This document shows, one piece after another, positions 23,660 through 34,577 of a DNA stretch of 64,000 nt (position 1 is the stretch's first letter; each line of letters starts with the position of its first letter). The stretch comes from Styela clava. Lineage: Eukaryota; Chordata; Ascidiacea; Stolidobranchia; Styelidae. The stretch covers positions 16,931,001 to 16,995,000 of the forward strand of contig NC_135254.1 in the NCBI RefSeq assembly GCF_964204865.1. The letters are read 5' to 3'. A model generated the notes under the pieces. It was not told the origin of the DNA and searched no databases. It saw nothing but the letters and a program-made list of their open reading frames with translations. The position numbers were made by a program, and so were the translations under genes.

Positions 23660-24297
23660 TGACGTTAGTCAGTTCCAAAGTGACTATATGGTCAGTTCTT
23701 TATCGTCGGCGCAGATGCCATTTCGGGCGATCGTATGAGTATTTAGTAGGATAGGATAGGATTTACATATTTATCCCGGGGGAGAGGAAAGCCGATAAGA
23801 CGGCTTATCCATATGACGAACCACGGCCTCTCGTCCGGTTACCATTCCAAGTCGGGTAAGGGATTAGTTATATTGTTTGTTTTCGGAAGCATGGACTTGG
23901 TGGTGGAGGAAGCCGTAACCGACCAGCGGTTACGTGAACCATCCAACGACAGCGAGGACTGAAGAGTCCAGCAATCATCTTGCACATAACCATCCCTGCA
24001 TGGGATTCGAACCTGCGAACCCACGCAGAGTAATTAGAGGTGCGGTGGCGAGCGTATTCCTAACGCTTAGCCCGTTGAGCCACACCGCTGCGCTTTTGGG
24101 CCACACCGCCGTGCCTAATAAGGAATTGGCACCAGTGAGGAGTAGTAGTAGGCTCTATGACGTGTTTTGTGACGTCGTAGTGACGTAACTTTTGGATTGC
24201 GTAGTCAGGTGAGGGTTAGGATTGGCATGTCAAAAATTGTCATGCTACGCCTACTAGAACTACGTTATGTACGAAACTACACGAGACCTTGTAGGGG
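23660..24297. mobile_element. Second copy of the 22480 MITE, split by a SINE
   Basis: Left half about 23660-23747 (tcagttctttatcgtcggcg) and right half about 24140-24297 (tgacgtcgtagtgacgtaac, ending acgaaactacacgagacc) match the element at 22480-22862. The SINE at 23748-24113 lies between them. The outer left terminus is degraded. Confidence 0.7.
23748..24113 (-). mobile_element. tRNA-derived SINE, best copy
   Basis: Read on the minus strand, the head has an RNA polymerase III A box (TGGCTCAACGGG, about 24073-24084) and B box (GGTTCGAATCC, about 24005-24015), spaced as in a tRNA. The body follows, and the tail is a short repeat of tagga at 23748-23762. This is the reference copy for the partial copies at 9850-10260, 15020-15330 and 17655-17830. 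Confidence 0.85.
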
Positions 24298-25568
24298 TCC
24301 AACAGATAGAACTGAGTGAAAATTAAAAAAAAACAATATCAAGTTTCCAAAAAAAAACTCCAAGAACTACCGGAGATGTAAGATATGGGCATTTTAGTGC
24401 GTTCTAGTCGGCTAATTTTCTCCATAAGGTTATCACTAGGCAGTTTAAAAACTGTGACCGCGAGCAGCCACAAGTTATATCTCCGTCATTTTCGAGGGGA
24501 ATCGGGTGAAATTTGGAACAAGGAGCATCAGAGGAAAGGGGAAGAAAATGAGACTTGATTTACAAAAATTTTTTAACAAAATAACCGAGTATTTGAATTA
24601 ATTATGCGTGAGAAAATCACCAAACATGACGCCACAGACGAAGAACGTGCGGCTTTCTGTTTCGTTAGGTCGGCCCACACTATGCAAATTCGCGCTTTTG
24701 GGTAATAAATTATCAACCATTTTTGCACTATCCTGGACTAAGATCCACTGGTGATTTATCATATAAACCACCTCATCGCCTTTCTTTTTCTCACTATAAA
24801 TATTTACATCATATTCTCTTCAAGGTGACCTTTGACACACAGGGATTCGTTAAAGAATTGCTCATATTTCCTAATTTTACTCCGATTTTCCATAAATATG
24901 TGGCAAACAAAACACAGAATAAGATATTTAAGAAATTTATAAAAACAAGAGAGCAATGCTCAAATATATGGTCACTCCGAACAATTCCCCAAAAATCATA
25001 TGCGGTGACTTACCAGTCAGCCAGTAGGCCTACCTGTATAAATAAACAAAGCACCACATCACAGTAATCAAACAGACAAAAACACGGTGGTCACAAATTG
25101 GTTGACAAAGATATTATCGACGTATAAAATGCGCACTCCACTCCCCTTTAAATTTAAAAAAAGCGAAACCTTCAAAGATGGTTAAAGGAAACACAACTCC
25201 AGCAACTCTACCAAGTTTCATCTTTTTATCTCTTATATTTGTATGGATTTTCAAGCTTTTGACAGCTACGAGTTAGACAGTGTCACTGCGCTGTGTTACG
25301 GTACCGTACAGTACCAAAACTTCTCTATCTTTAAAAACATTGGGCTTCTAATTGCATTTCTGACCGTCTATATTTTAAGAACATGGTTATTTCGAACAAA
25401 ACTCGTCAAATTATAAACAAAGCACCACATCACAGCAATAAAACAGACAAAATATATCGACGTACCGTATTGGAAATGCGCACATCCCTATTCCCCCACC
25501 TACCTGTAATGCCGGACGCTCCTTATTTGCAAAACCAACTTATTCGATTTATCACCGTATTATAACAG
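24298..25568. other. Intergenic with a local direct repeat
   Basis: Bases about 25040-25150 and 25415-25500 share aaacaaagcaccacatcaca, then acagacaaaa, atcgacgta and aaatgcgca, an imperfect duplication 370 bp apart. The open frame at 24723-25067 is not recognised. It overlaps a short interspersed motif (acaagagagcaatgctcaaa, 24947) that recurs at 29247. Confidence 0.4.
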
Positions 25569-25599
25569 CAGATACCACAGCGAAGCATTTCGACCACTG

Positions 25600-25795
25600 T
25601 CTATAGATACTGAGATATATTCACACCAAGCGAAGCAGTACAGTACCGGTACGGTTTACCGTACAAATATATATTCACACCAAGCGAAGCAGTGAAGTAC
25701 GGTTTACCGTTCCTCTAGACTAGACCACAGTCTACAAATATATTCACACCAAGCGAAGCAGTAGGTTACAGTACGGTCTACCGTACCTTTAGCAT
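25600..25795. repeat. Tandem repeat, three units
   Basis: Three units share atattcacaccaagcgaagc followed by a gtacggtttaccgtac palindrome. They start near 25616, 25672 and 25739, with 56- to 67-bp spacing. Confidence 0.7.
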
Positions 25796-25998
25796 CACCG
25801 CCATTCACCGGTAACATGTTTTTTTTTTTTTGTATTATTAGTTGCCGAATTAGATCAAGATTATTATCCATTTTTTTACAATTTTGAATATCATGGTTTT
25901 AATTACCACCATTTCAATAAGTCATATTGTATATACGAATTACAAAATCATACAATACCAATTTATCGATCACATATATATACATATTACATCCATGT

Positions 25999-27721
25999 GG
26001 GCAACCCTAAAATGCGGGAAACGGGAACGACGGGAACTACGGGAAATGCACTAAAATGCGGGAACTGCGGGAACGACGGGAAATTGCAAAAACTAAAATG
26101 CGGGAACTACGGGAATGACGGGAGCTACGGGAAATTTCACTAAAAAGCGGGAAATTTCACAAAAAGCGGGAATGACGGAAATCGCTTTAAGGTACGGGAA
26201 ATATTCCTTTTGGAGTATGTTTAGGGGAAATTGTTCTAGAAAGCGAAAGCAATGGTATATATACGCTTGTGGGTGTATGTACGTGAAAATTTATCTAAAA
26301 GGCGGGAACGACGGCAAATCGCGTTAAAGTACGGGAAATACTCATTTCAGAGTATGTTCAGAAGAAATTGCACTAGAAAATGGAAGCAATGGGAAATATA
26401 CGCTTGGGTTGTGTGGATACGGAAATTTCACTAAAAGATTCTAATAATATTCGGATTCGGATAATATGTATTTGGATAATATGTATGTTAGTACAATTAC
26501 TCCGTACATGCACACTCAAGTATAAACGGCACTCCGGAAGTATGTGCAACAAGATGACGCATAACTTGAACTCTAACCTGGTATACATACTATGTTCAGG
26601 TTGTGCGTCATCTTGTTGCACATACTTTGGGAGCACCCTATAAACTTGCCGTTGCTTTTGCTATTCAATGCATATTTACCCCACACATACTCTAAAATAC
26701 ACATTTCCCATACCCTAAAGCAAATTCCCGTCATTCCCGTCTTTTGTGAAATTTCCCGTAGTTCCCGCAATTTGAAATTGACAAATTCCCGTCGTTCCCG
26801 CAGTTCCCGCTTTTTAGTGCATTCCCCGTCGTTCCCGCAGTTCCCGCATTTTAGGGCCCTAAAATGCGGGAAACGGGAATGACGGGAAAAGTTAATAACA
26901 AGCGAGAAAATGCTACAAAAAGCGGGAATGACGGAAAATCGCCCGAAGATAAAGGAAATATGTATTATAGTACGATTACTACGTACATGCACACTTAAGA
27001 ATAAACGGCACTTCGGAAGTATTTGCAACAAAATGGCGCACAACCTGAGCTCTAACCTGGTACACATACTTGGTTCAGGTTGTGCGCCATCTTGATGAAC
27101 ATACTTGAGAGCACTGTATAAACTTGCCGTTGCTTTCGTCCTTGAGTGAAAATTTAGCCCACACATACTCTAAAATACATATTAGGGCCTATACATTCAG
27201 GGCCCTAAAATGCGGGAAACGGGAAAATTTACTAATAAGCGGGAGAATGTTACGAAATGCGGGAAAGAGGGGAAATTGCTCTCAGATAGGGAAAATATGC
27301 ATTTTAGAGTGTATGTAGGGGAAATTTCACTTAATAGCGGGGAATTTCACACAAAGTGGGAATGACGGGAAATTGCTCTAAGATGGGGGAAATGGGCATT
27401 TTATTGTGTATGTACGGGAAATTGTACTAGAAGGCGAGAGCAACGGGAAATATACACTTGAATGTGTAGGTACAAGAAATTGTATTAAAAAGTGGAAATT
27501 ACGGAAAATATTACTCATGAGTAGGAACTATGTGATATTTTGGGAAATTTTACTGAAAATCAAGTGGGTATAAGGGAAATTCTCTAAATAAGCGGCGATG
27601 ACGGGAACAACGGTAATTGATGGCGATGACGGCAATGAAAAGCGAACGTATTGACAAATGACGGGGAGAGTCGGAAGAGTAAGAGCATCGCGTAAAAAAT
27701 AAATAATATGTATTTAGCTGT
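25999..27721. repeat. Left inverted arm of the foldback element
   Basis: Pairs with 30616-32445. It contains two smaller palindromes, centred near 26585 and 27060, and an inverted junction at about 26853-26862 (gggccctaaaatgcggg), so the arm can itself fold. The copy of the element terminus recurs internally at about 26857 and 27203. Confidence 0.88.
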
Positions 27722-30060
27722 TTTTTAGCTGGCGATCTAAACCGTCTTCCATTGTTTTACGTAATTTATTACGAGTGTTACTTGTAAATTTTTGTTATTC
27801 AGTGAATTGATATTTCCTGTTAACTTAGCATCATTACAGTGCTGTTTTATTTGTGTGAAGGGTGTTGCCCAATATTTTCTTATGCAAGTATAGGTTTAAT
27901 GCTCCCTATAATCTGAATCTTCCTTCTGATTCTCTTTAAAGGTATTTTAGTGGAATTAACCGAATACCCTCAGAGATCAAATAGGAACGCAATGGATTGT
28001 AATGCAAAATTTTCATATAGTGTAAAGTTGTACGATCGAATTGAATTGTTCCGAACAACAGATAGTGAAATACACTTAAATCAATGATGCAACTATATGT
28101 GATGAAACGAAATTCCATGGGCCCCTCCCAAAACTTTCAACATTTTTTGAAATGCAATTTGTCAACATTTGCAGTGAGACATAAATTCTTACGACTTTGT
28201 CAACGTCAATGTGCTATATTCTTGAACGATTTACTGAAAACCGGACGTTCCCCGGCTTGCTATCAATAATCCCTTTTTCAAACGAATCAACCGATGAACC
28301 AACTTTTAACATCACACATGCATGGTCTTTGTTTCTATTTGGGCGGTGTAATACCTTATGAGGGTTGTAGACGGTATAGTTTAGCTCCTGTACCTCCTAT
28401 TGTAATTAGGCGACCAGTAGAGATATATTGGATTATCCCCTTGGTTTTAATTTGTTGTGGTATTCTATGATTTGTCTTGTGTGTATACAAAATTTTATTC
28501 TAGGTTAAGGTTCTGCTGTGAAATGAACGTGAAGGCCAACAGAGAGAGAGAGATTTTATTTCGCGCACCAGAAAAAACATTCATAACAATAAATGATGGC
28601 TAAAGAAAAAATACACTTCTTTCGGTATAGACTGGAAGGAGTGATACGATCATGCAGTCATCGGAGTCAGCTCCCTCCAAGTTTACGCTGATAAGTTCAC
28701 AGTAAAATATGAGTATTAGAAGTGGTTAAAGTTCACGAAACATGCAAATGGTTAGTGTGGTTTGAGAGTTTTTGCATGGTTTGCGAGAAATTCACTCTGT
28801 ATCCCAACCAGAATTCAACTCATGCCTTTCAACTAGCGTTTTAAAGATAAATACCTAATGATCAATATCTACTCAAAATAATAATTTCTTCTCAACAAAA
28901 GTGTAGGTAGGGTAGTGTTGTTTCCTAATATGTAACCCTTGAATATTCTATTACTCGCAGATTTATTTTCCGTTTTTCAAGTCGTTTCGTGATGATCAAT
29001 TCATTGGCTAGCTTATTGAATATAAATGGTGTCTACATCAACAAAATTCGCTAATGTCTCATCCACGATAAATTTGAATTGACATCAATTGCGTCATAAT
29101 AACTTAATGAAGAAATGATCCTGTTAAGTAACAATCCTAATTCCGTTATCCTTGCAGAAGTCAATATCTAAAAATTAAAAAAACCTTACCTTGGTAACCA
29201 ATATATTCCTTTACCCTATCGCCCTACCCTAAATTAAATATAACAAGAGAGCTGTGCTCAAATATATGGACACGTCACAAGGTGTCGCTATTTTTATTCT
29301 GACACATAAAAAACGAATCTCTTGAAGTCCACAGAAATTTTTGAAATAAGTAAAAGTGATAGCCTTCTGGCGATAAAATTAATCTTTAACCACTGAAAAT
29401 TTCAAAACAATTAGTCAAGTATTCGAAGAGAAAAGCGATTTTATCATGAATGATCAAGCAAAAGAAAAATAATAATATAATATTGAAACGATCGTTATGT
29501 CCACAAAAGTGTACAATAATCAGCTTGGCGATATATTTTTCATAAAAATTCATCTTTACTGTTCACTCCTATTTATAGAATCGATCAATTCGGCAGTGGA
29601 AAACAATATAAATTTATTGATATGGTGTGGCCAGTGATTTTTCATTTATTCATATATATTTTTTAACTACCAGTATGTAATTTATCATGTTCTTCTTACT
29701 TTATAACTTCTGTATTGGTTTCCTCCATCTTATATTCTGTGCGTTTTCAACCTTATCTAAGATTTTGTTTGCTCTCCTGATATCATAATCGGTTTTTATT
29801 TATTTATGGAGTCGAAATAAACTTATATTTATTAATCGTGATAGATGAAACGCGCGCTACATAGCTTGGACAATTTCGAAAGCGCAGCCTGCCATGTCTT
29901 AGCAGGCTACATATGAATTGACTTTATAAGATGCTTTTCTTGCTGTTGTGGAAATAAAAACGATTTCCGCAGGAATCTTATGCTGTACATAGATTTCTTG
30001 TTCTTCCCGAATCTCGCATTTCATTGTAATGTCCTGTATAAAAACACCTAAATATAAACT
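27722..30060. other. Core of the foldback element, no transposase
   Basis: No coding frame of a recognised family. Bases about 28541-28790 are an interspersed 3'-end repeat (attttatttcgcgcaccag, ttcggtatagactgg, cagtcagctccctcc) that also occurs at 57012-57850. Bases 29247-29275 carry the acaagagagc..tgctcaaa motif. Bases about 29690-29840 match, inverted, 62590-62750. Confidence 0.5.
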
Positions 30061-30640
30061 TCCTGTTTTACAGCGATTTTCTCAATCTTCCCGCCTTTTC
30101 CGTTCTTCCCACCATTTTCAATACTTACGTATTTTGTTGCAATTTTCTATATAAAACTTCTAAATACTTATTTTCCGCATTCCCGAGATATTCTTACTCT
30201 TCCCGCCTTTTCCGCCATTTTCAATACTTACGTATTTTGTTTCAATTTTCTATATAAAACACCTGAATACTTATTTTCCGCATTCCCGCGATATTCTTAC
30301 TCTTCCCGCATTTTTCCGCTCTTCCCGCTATTTTCAATACTTACGTATTTTTTGCCCATTTCTATATAAAACACCTGAATACTTATTTTCCGCATTCCCG
30401 CCATATTCTCACTCTTCCCGTCTTTTCCGCAATTTTCCGCTTTTCCCACCATTTTCAAGACTTACGTATTTTGTTGCAATTTTCTATATAAAACACCTAA
30501 ATACCTATTTTCCGCATTCCCAAGATATTCTTACTCTTCCCGCCTTTTCCGCAATTTTCCGCTCTTCCCGCCATTTTCAATACTTACATATTTTGTTGTA
30601 ATTTTCTATATAAAACAGCTAAATACATATTATTTATTTT
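30060..30640. repeat. Tandem repeat inside the right arm edge, about five units
   Basis: Units of 102-122 bp share acttacgtattttgttgc, tctatataaaacacc and ccgcattcccg. The acttac core lies at about 30123, 30225, 30339, 30460 and 30582. The left arm has no counterpart, so the array expanded on one side only. Confidence 0.8.
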
Positions 30641-32445
30641 TTACGCGATGCTCTTACTCTTCCGACTCTCCCCGTCATTTGTCAATACGTTCGCTTTTCA
30701 TTGCCGTCATCGCCATCAATTACCGTTGTTCCCGTCATCGCCGCTTATTTAGAGAATTTCCCTTATACCCACCCAATTTTCAGTGAAATTTCCCAAAATA
30801 TCACATAGTTCCTACTCATGAGTATTATTTTCCGTAATTTCCGCTTTTCAATACAATTTCTTGTACCTACACATTCAAGTGTATATTTCCCGTTGCTCTC
30901 GCCTTCTAGTACAATTTCCCGTACATACACAATAAAATGCCCATTTCCCCAATCTTAGAGCTATTTCCCGTCATTCCCACTTTGTGTGAAATTCCCCGCT
31001 ATTTAGTGAAATTTCCCCTACATACACTCTAAAATGCATATTCTCCCTATCTGAGAGCAATTTCCCCTCTTTCCCGCATTTCGTAACATTCTCCCGCTTA
31101 TTAGTAAATTTTCCCGTCATTAGGGCCCTAAAATGCGGGAAACGGGAACGACGGGAAATGCACTAAAAAACGGGACCTGCGGGAACGACGGGAATTTGTC
31201 AATTTGAAATTGCGGGAACTACGGGAAATTTCACAAAAGACGGGAATGACGGGAATTTGCTGTAGGGTATGGGAAATATGTATTTTAGAGTATGTGTGAG
31301 GTAAATTTTCACTGAAGGGCGAAAGTAACGGCAAGTTTATACAGTGCTCCCGAGTATGTTCATCAAGATGGCGCACAACCTGAACCAAGTATGTGTACCA
31401 GGTTAAAGCTCAGGCTGTGCGCCATTTTGTTGCAAATACTTCCGAAGTGCCGTTTATTCTTAAGTGTGCATGTACGTAGTAATCGTACTATAATACATAT
31501 TTCCTTTATCTTCGAGCGATTTTCCGTCATTCCCGTTTTTTGTAACATTTTTTCGCTTGTTATTAACGTTTCCCGTCATTCCCGTTTCCCGCATTTTAGG
31601 GCCCTAAAATGCGGGAACTGCGGGAACGACTGGAAATGCACTAAAAAGCGGGAACTGCGGGAACGACGGGAATTTGTCAATTTGAAATTGCGGGAACTAC
31701 GGGAAATTTCACAAAAGACGGGAATGACGGGAATTTGCTTTAGGGTATGGGAAATATGTATTTTAGAGTATGTGTGGGGTAATTTTGCATTGAATAGCAA
31801 AAGCAACGGCAAGTTTATACGGCGCTCCCGAAGTATGTGCAACAAGATGACGCACAACCTGAACATAGTATGTATACCAGGTTAGGGTTCAGGTTGTGCG
31901 TCATCTTGTTGCACATACTTCCGGAGTGCCGTTTATACTTGAGTGTGCATGTACGGGGTAATTGTACTAACATACATATTATCCGAATCTGAATATTATT
32001 AGAATCTTTTAGTGAAATTTCCGTATCCACACAACCCAAGCGTATATTTCCCGTTGCTTCCATTTTCTAGTGCAATTTCTTCTAAACATACTCTGAAATG
32101 AGTATTTCCCGTACTTTAACGCGATTTGCCGTCGTTCCCGCATTTTAGATAAATTTTCACGTACATACACCCCCAAGCGTATATTAACCATTGCTTTCGT
32201 TTTCTAGAACAATTTCCCCTAAACATACCCCAAAATGAATATTTCCCGTACCTTAAAGCGATTTCCCGTCATTCCCGCTTTTTGTGAATTTTCCCGCTTT
32301 TTAGTGAAATTTCCCGTAGTTCCCGTCATTCCCGTAGTTCCCGCATTTTAGTTTTTGCAATTTCCCGTCGTTCCCGCAGTTCCCGCATTTTAGTGCATTT
32401 CCCGTAGTTCCCGTCGTTCCCGTTTCCCGCATTTTAGGGTTGCCC
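30616..32445. repeat. Right inverted arm of the foldback element
   Basis: Inverted copy of 25999-27721 with small indels. It begins cagctaaatacatattattt, the inverse of the left arm's inner edge. Internal element-terminus copies lie near 31122 and 31599. Confidence 0.88.
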
Positions 32446-32685
32446 CATCCATGTCCATTTGAAGTTCAGTATAGTTGATCCGTGTCATTTTATTAATTTA
32501 TAATTATATTACCATCAGTAATTAATTTGCATGGAAAAATAAAAGTTTTCAATAAATTAGATAGGAATAGGAAAAACTTCCATACCATGATTATAGGGTT
32601 TTTCTACTTTCTATCCATGTTGATGATATACAATAAATATGGTAGATACCGTTGAAATTTAAATGAAATAACACTATATACATAT

Positions 32686-33084
32686 TTAAAGCATAACAGA
32701 TTTATCAAATAATACATCAATGGTTTCATCGCTTATTATTTTCAATTTTGTTCCTTCTCCCATATACTTGATGGCAGCTTTCAGCTTGCATTTGAAAATT
32801 GTTCGCATGGTTGATTGGTAAGTTTGCCCTTCTTCAAATATAATATAATTTCGAAAATCCCATACCGGTATTGCCCCTTTTGCACACGCAATGATCAGTC
32901 CTAATATTGGTTTTACATTTTGTAGGAAAATTATACTTTTAATATTGTACTGGGGAGGTGCAATGTTACACCATTCCCAGAATTGTCTAACATAAACGCA
33001 TTCAAAAAATAAATGTATACAAGTTTCTACAATGTTGTTGTCACCAATGACATTAAACAACATGATAGGCAACTCTGACGTCAC
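32686..33084 (-). pseudogene. LINE C-terminus (L1/Tx1-like), 5'-truncated
   Basis: A 132-codon frame with DNNIVETCIHLFFECVYVRQ then FW, the Cys/His-type tail that follows reverse transcriptase in L1-like LINEs (E..xHLFxxC...FW). The expected upstream CxxC and the reverse transcriptase are missing. The copy stops about 230 bp beyond the foldback element's target duplication. Confidence 0.65.
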
Positions 33085-34577
33085 TCCATAAGACTACAGG
33101 CGAAAGATTGTATTTCATGATACGCTCCAATGCACATATTTCTCGTCGCCTTTCGCGTCCGTTTTCCGCTCGCTTTTGCTACTCGGCGTCTTTTTTTACG
33201 TGTAGTACCTGCCTTTTTGCGCCTGTAACGGAACAAAATAATCTCTATATCTAAGAAGTTTTGCTCACTTGGAAAGCTGGAATGGCAGGCAAGCTGTGAA
33301 GAGCAATTCTGGACATCATAGACGTTTTTTATCAGAGAAGATTACAAACGCGATAGCGGAAAGATTTGTGTGGAACATTTTGCAGATAATGACAAAGTTC
33401 AAAGTTAGTAATTTTAATGTTTGCGCTTAATCATTGAAATTTCAGTTAAAGAGGGTGTCATACAAAACTGTGCTGTGATACAATTCCATAACACAAAGTT
33501 TGCACCTATCGAACTTGCTTTTGTAGGTGAATTTATTAGACATATTACATATTCAGTTAATCGTAGGTAACATTGCTGGTACATAATGCATCGTAGATAG
33601 GTTTGTTTAAATTTAGGAATTTAGCTCATAGCCCACTAATTAATGTTATCTTCTATGCAGGAGGTTGCAGGGCTGAATTCAACTTGCAGCCTTACCGATC
33701 ACCTGACGATGCTCATTTAGTTTGGCTCGAGCAAGTATTCTTGAAATGCTTGTGTGGATGGAAAGTGGAAACTACCTATATTTTTTGCCTTCCTCCGATT
33801 TTAGACAAATGTATTCTGAGGGATTTCGCATAAAATTCTTATTGATTGTTGGCTGTTTATAATTCCTATTGATTGTGAATTCTGATTATAACAAAGAGTT
33901 AAAATTTTTTTTACCTAATTTACTGGCACCTTTTTCTTGTCAATACTCCAAGCTGAGGTAATAAACAAGACAATACATTTATGTCATCTGGAAGCAAAAT
34001 ATGCACACTAATTAATAGTTTGGCACATTGAGATAATACATCATGACAGAAAATACAAGTTAAAGATATGTATGACCATCACATGGTAATTAAAATTATA
34101 AAAAATTAATAGGGGCTGTGGAGTATAAAAAGTTCAAGACAAAGAAAAGAACAAATGTTCATAGCTCATGAACTCTCAATTTTGCCTCCATTGCTTTGTG
34201 AAGGCCAATATATTTCGAGTGGCTGAATTGGTTTACCTTTATGAGAGCAACGATTTTGTATTTAATATAGCAAAATTATTTCAATTTAATTGAAGTGATA
34301 TTATTTCCCAAAGTCAAACTCATGGGTTTTCGAGAGCCGCATTGAATTTCGGAAATTGTAAAAAGGGCCGCAAACAGTTTTTGATAATGTATACTTAAAA
34401 GATATTTTTAAGATAGTTTTAGTTTGTGACATGTATTGTGATGCAACTAAACAGTTGGATTAAGTACTCGATGTAACAACGATCGCTTTAGCAATTAAAT
34501 ACGATTATTCAAATTCGACCAAATTTTTTAACTGCTATTAATTAAACATTTAGTTGCACCCAACAAGTTCCAATAGA
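33085..34577. other. Intergenic, weak THAP-like trace
   Basis: On the + strand, about 33345-33410 reads REDYKRDSGKICVEHFADND, which resembles the C-terminal CxxH part of a THAP zinc finger. An in-frame stop lies just upstream. An open frame at 33603-33833 (CRAEFNLQPYRSPDDAHLVW) may be another exon or remnant of the same thing. Bases about 34318-34400 carry gagccgc and gggccgc blocks like one end of a hAT MITE. Nothing else is seen. Confidence 0.3.

Larger units (their letters stand above)
25999..32445. mobile_element. Foldback-type DNA transposon, 6,447 bp, non-autonomous
   Basis: The element starts GGGCAACCCTAAAATGCGGG and ends with its exact inverse. A perfect 9-bp target duplication CATCCATGT flanks it (25990-25998 and 32446-32454). 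The arms are long: left 25999-27721, right 30616-32445. They consist of dense variants of a cgggaacgacgggaaa unit, which would give many subterminal binding sites. The 2.9-kb middle has no transposase-like frame. Nine-base duplications with long repeat-rich inverted arms are known from foldback elements and the MuDR/MULE superfamily; that assignment is inference. Open frames in the arms on both strands are mirror images of the repeats, not genes. Confidence 0.9.

Noticed and set aside
26115..27318. Several long open frames on both strands in the left foldback arm, with mirror frames at 31128-32191
   Set aside because: They follow the repeat units and their inverted copies, read through palindromes and match each other across the arms. 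They have no domain and no splice or start context.
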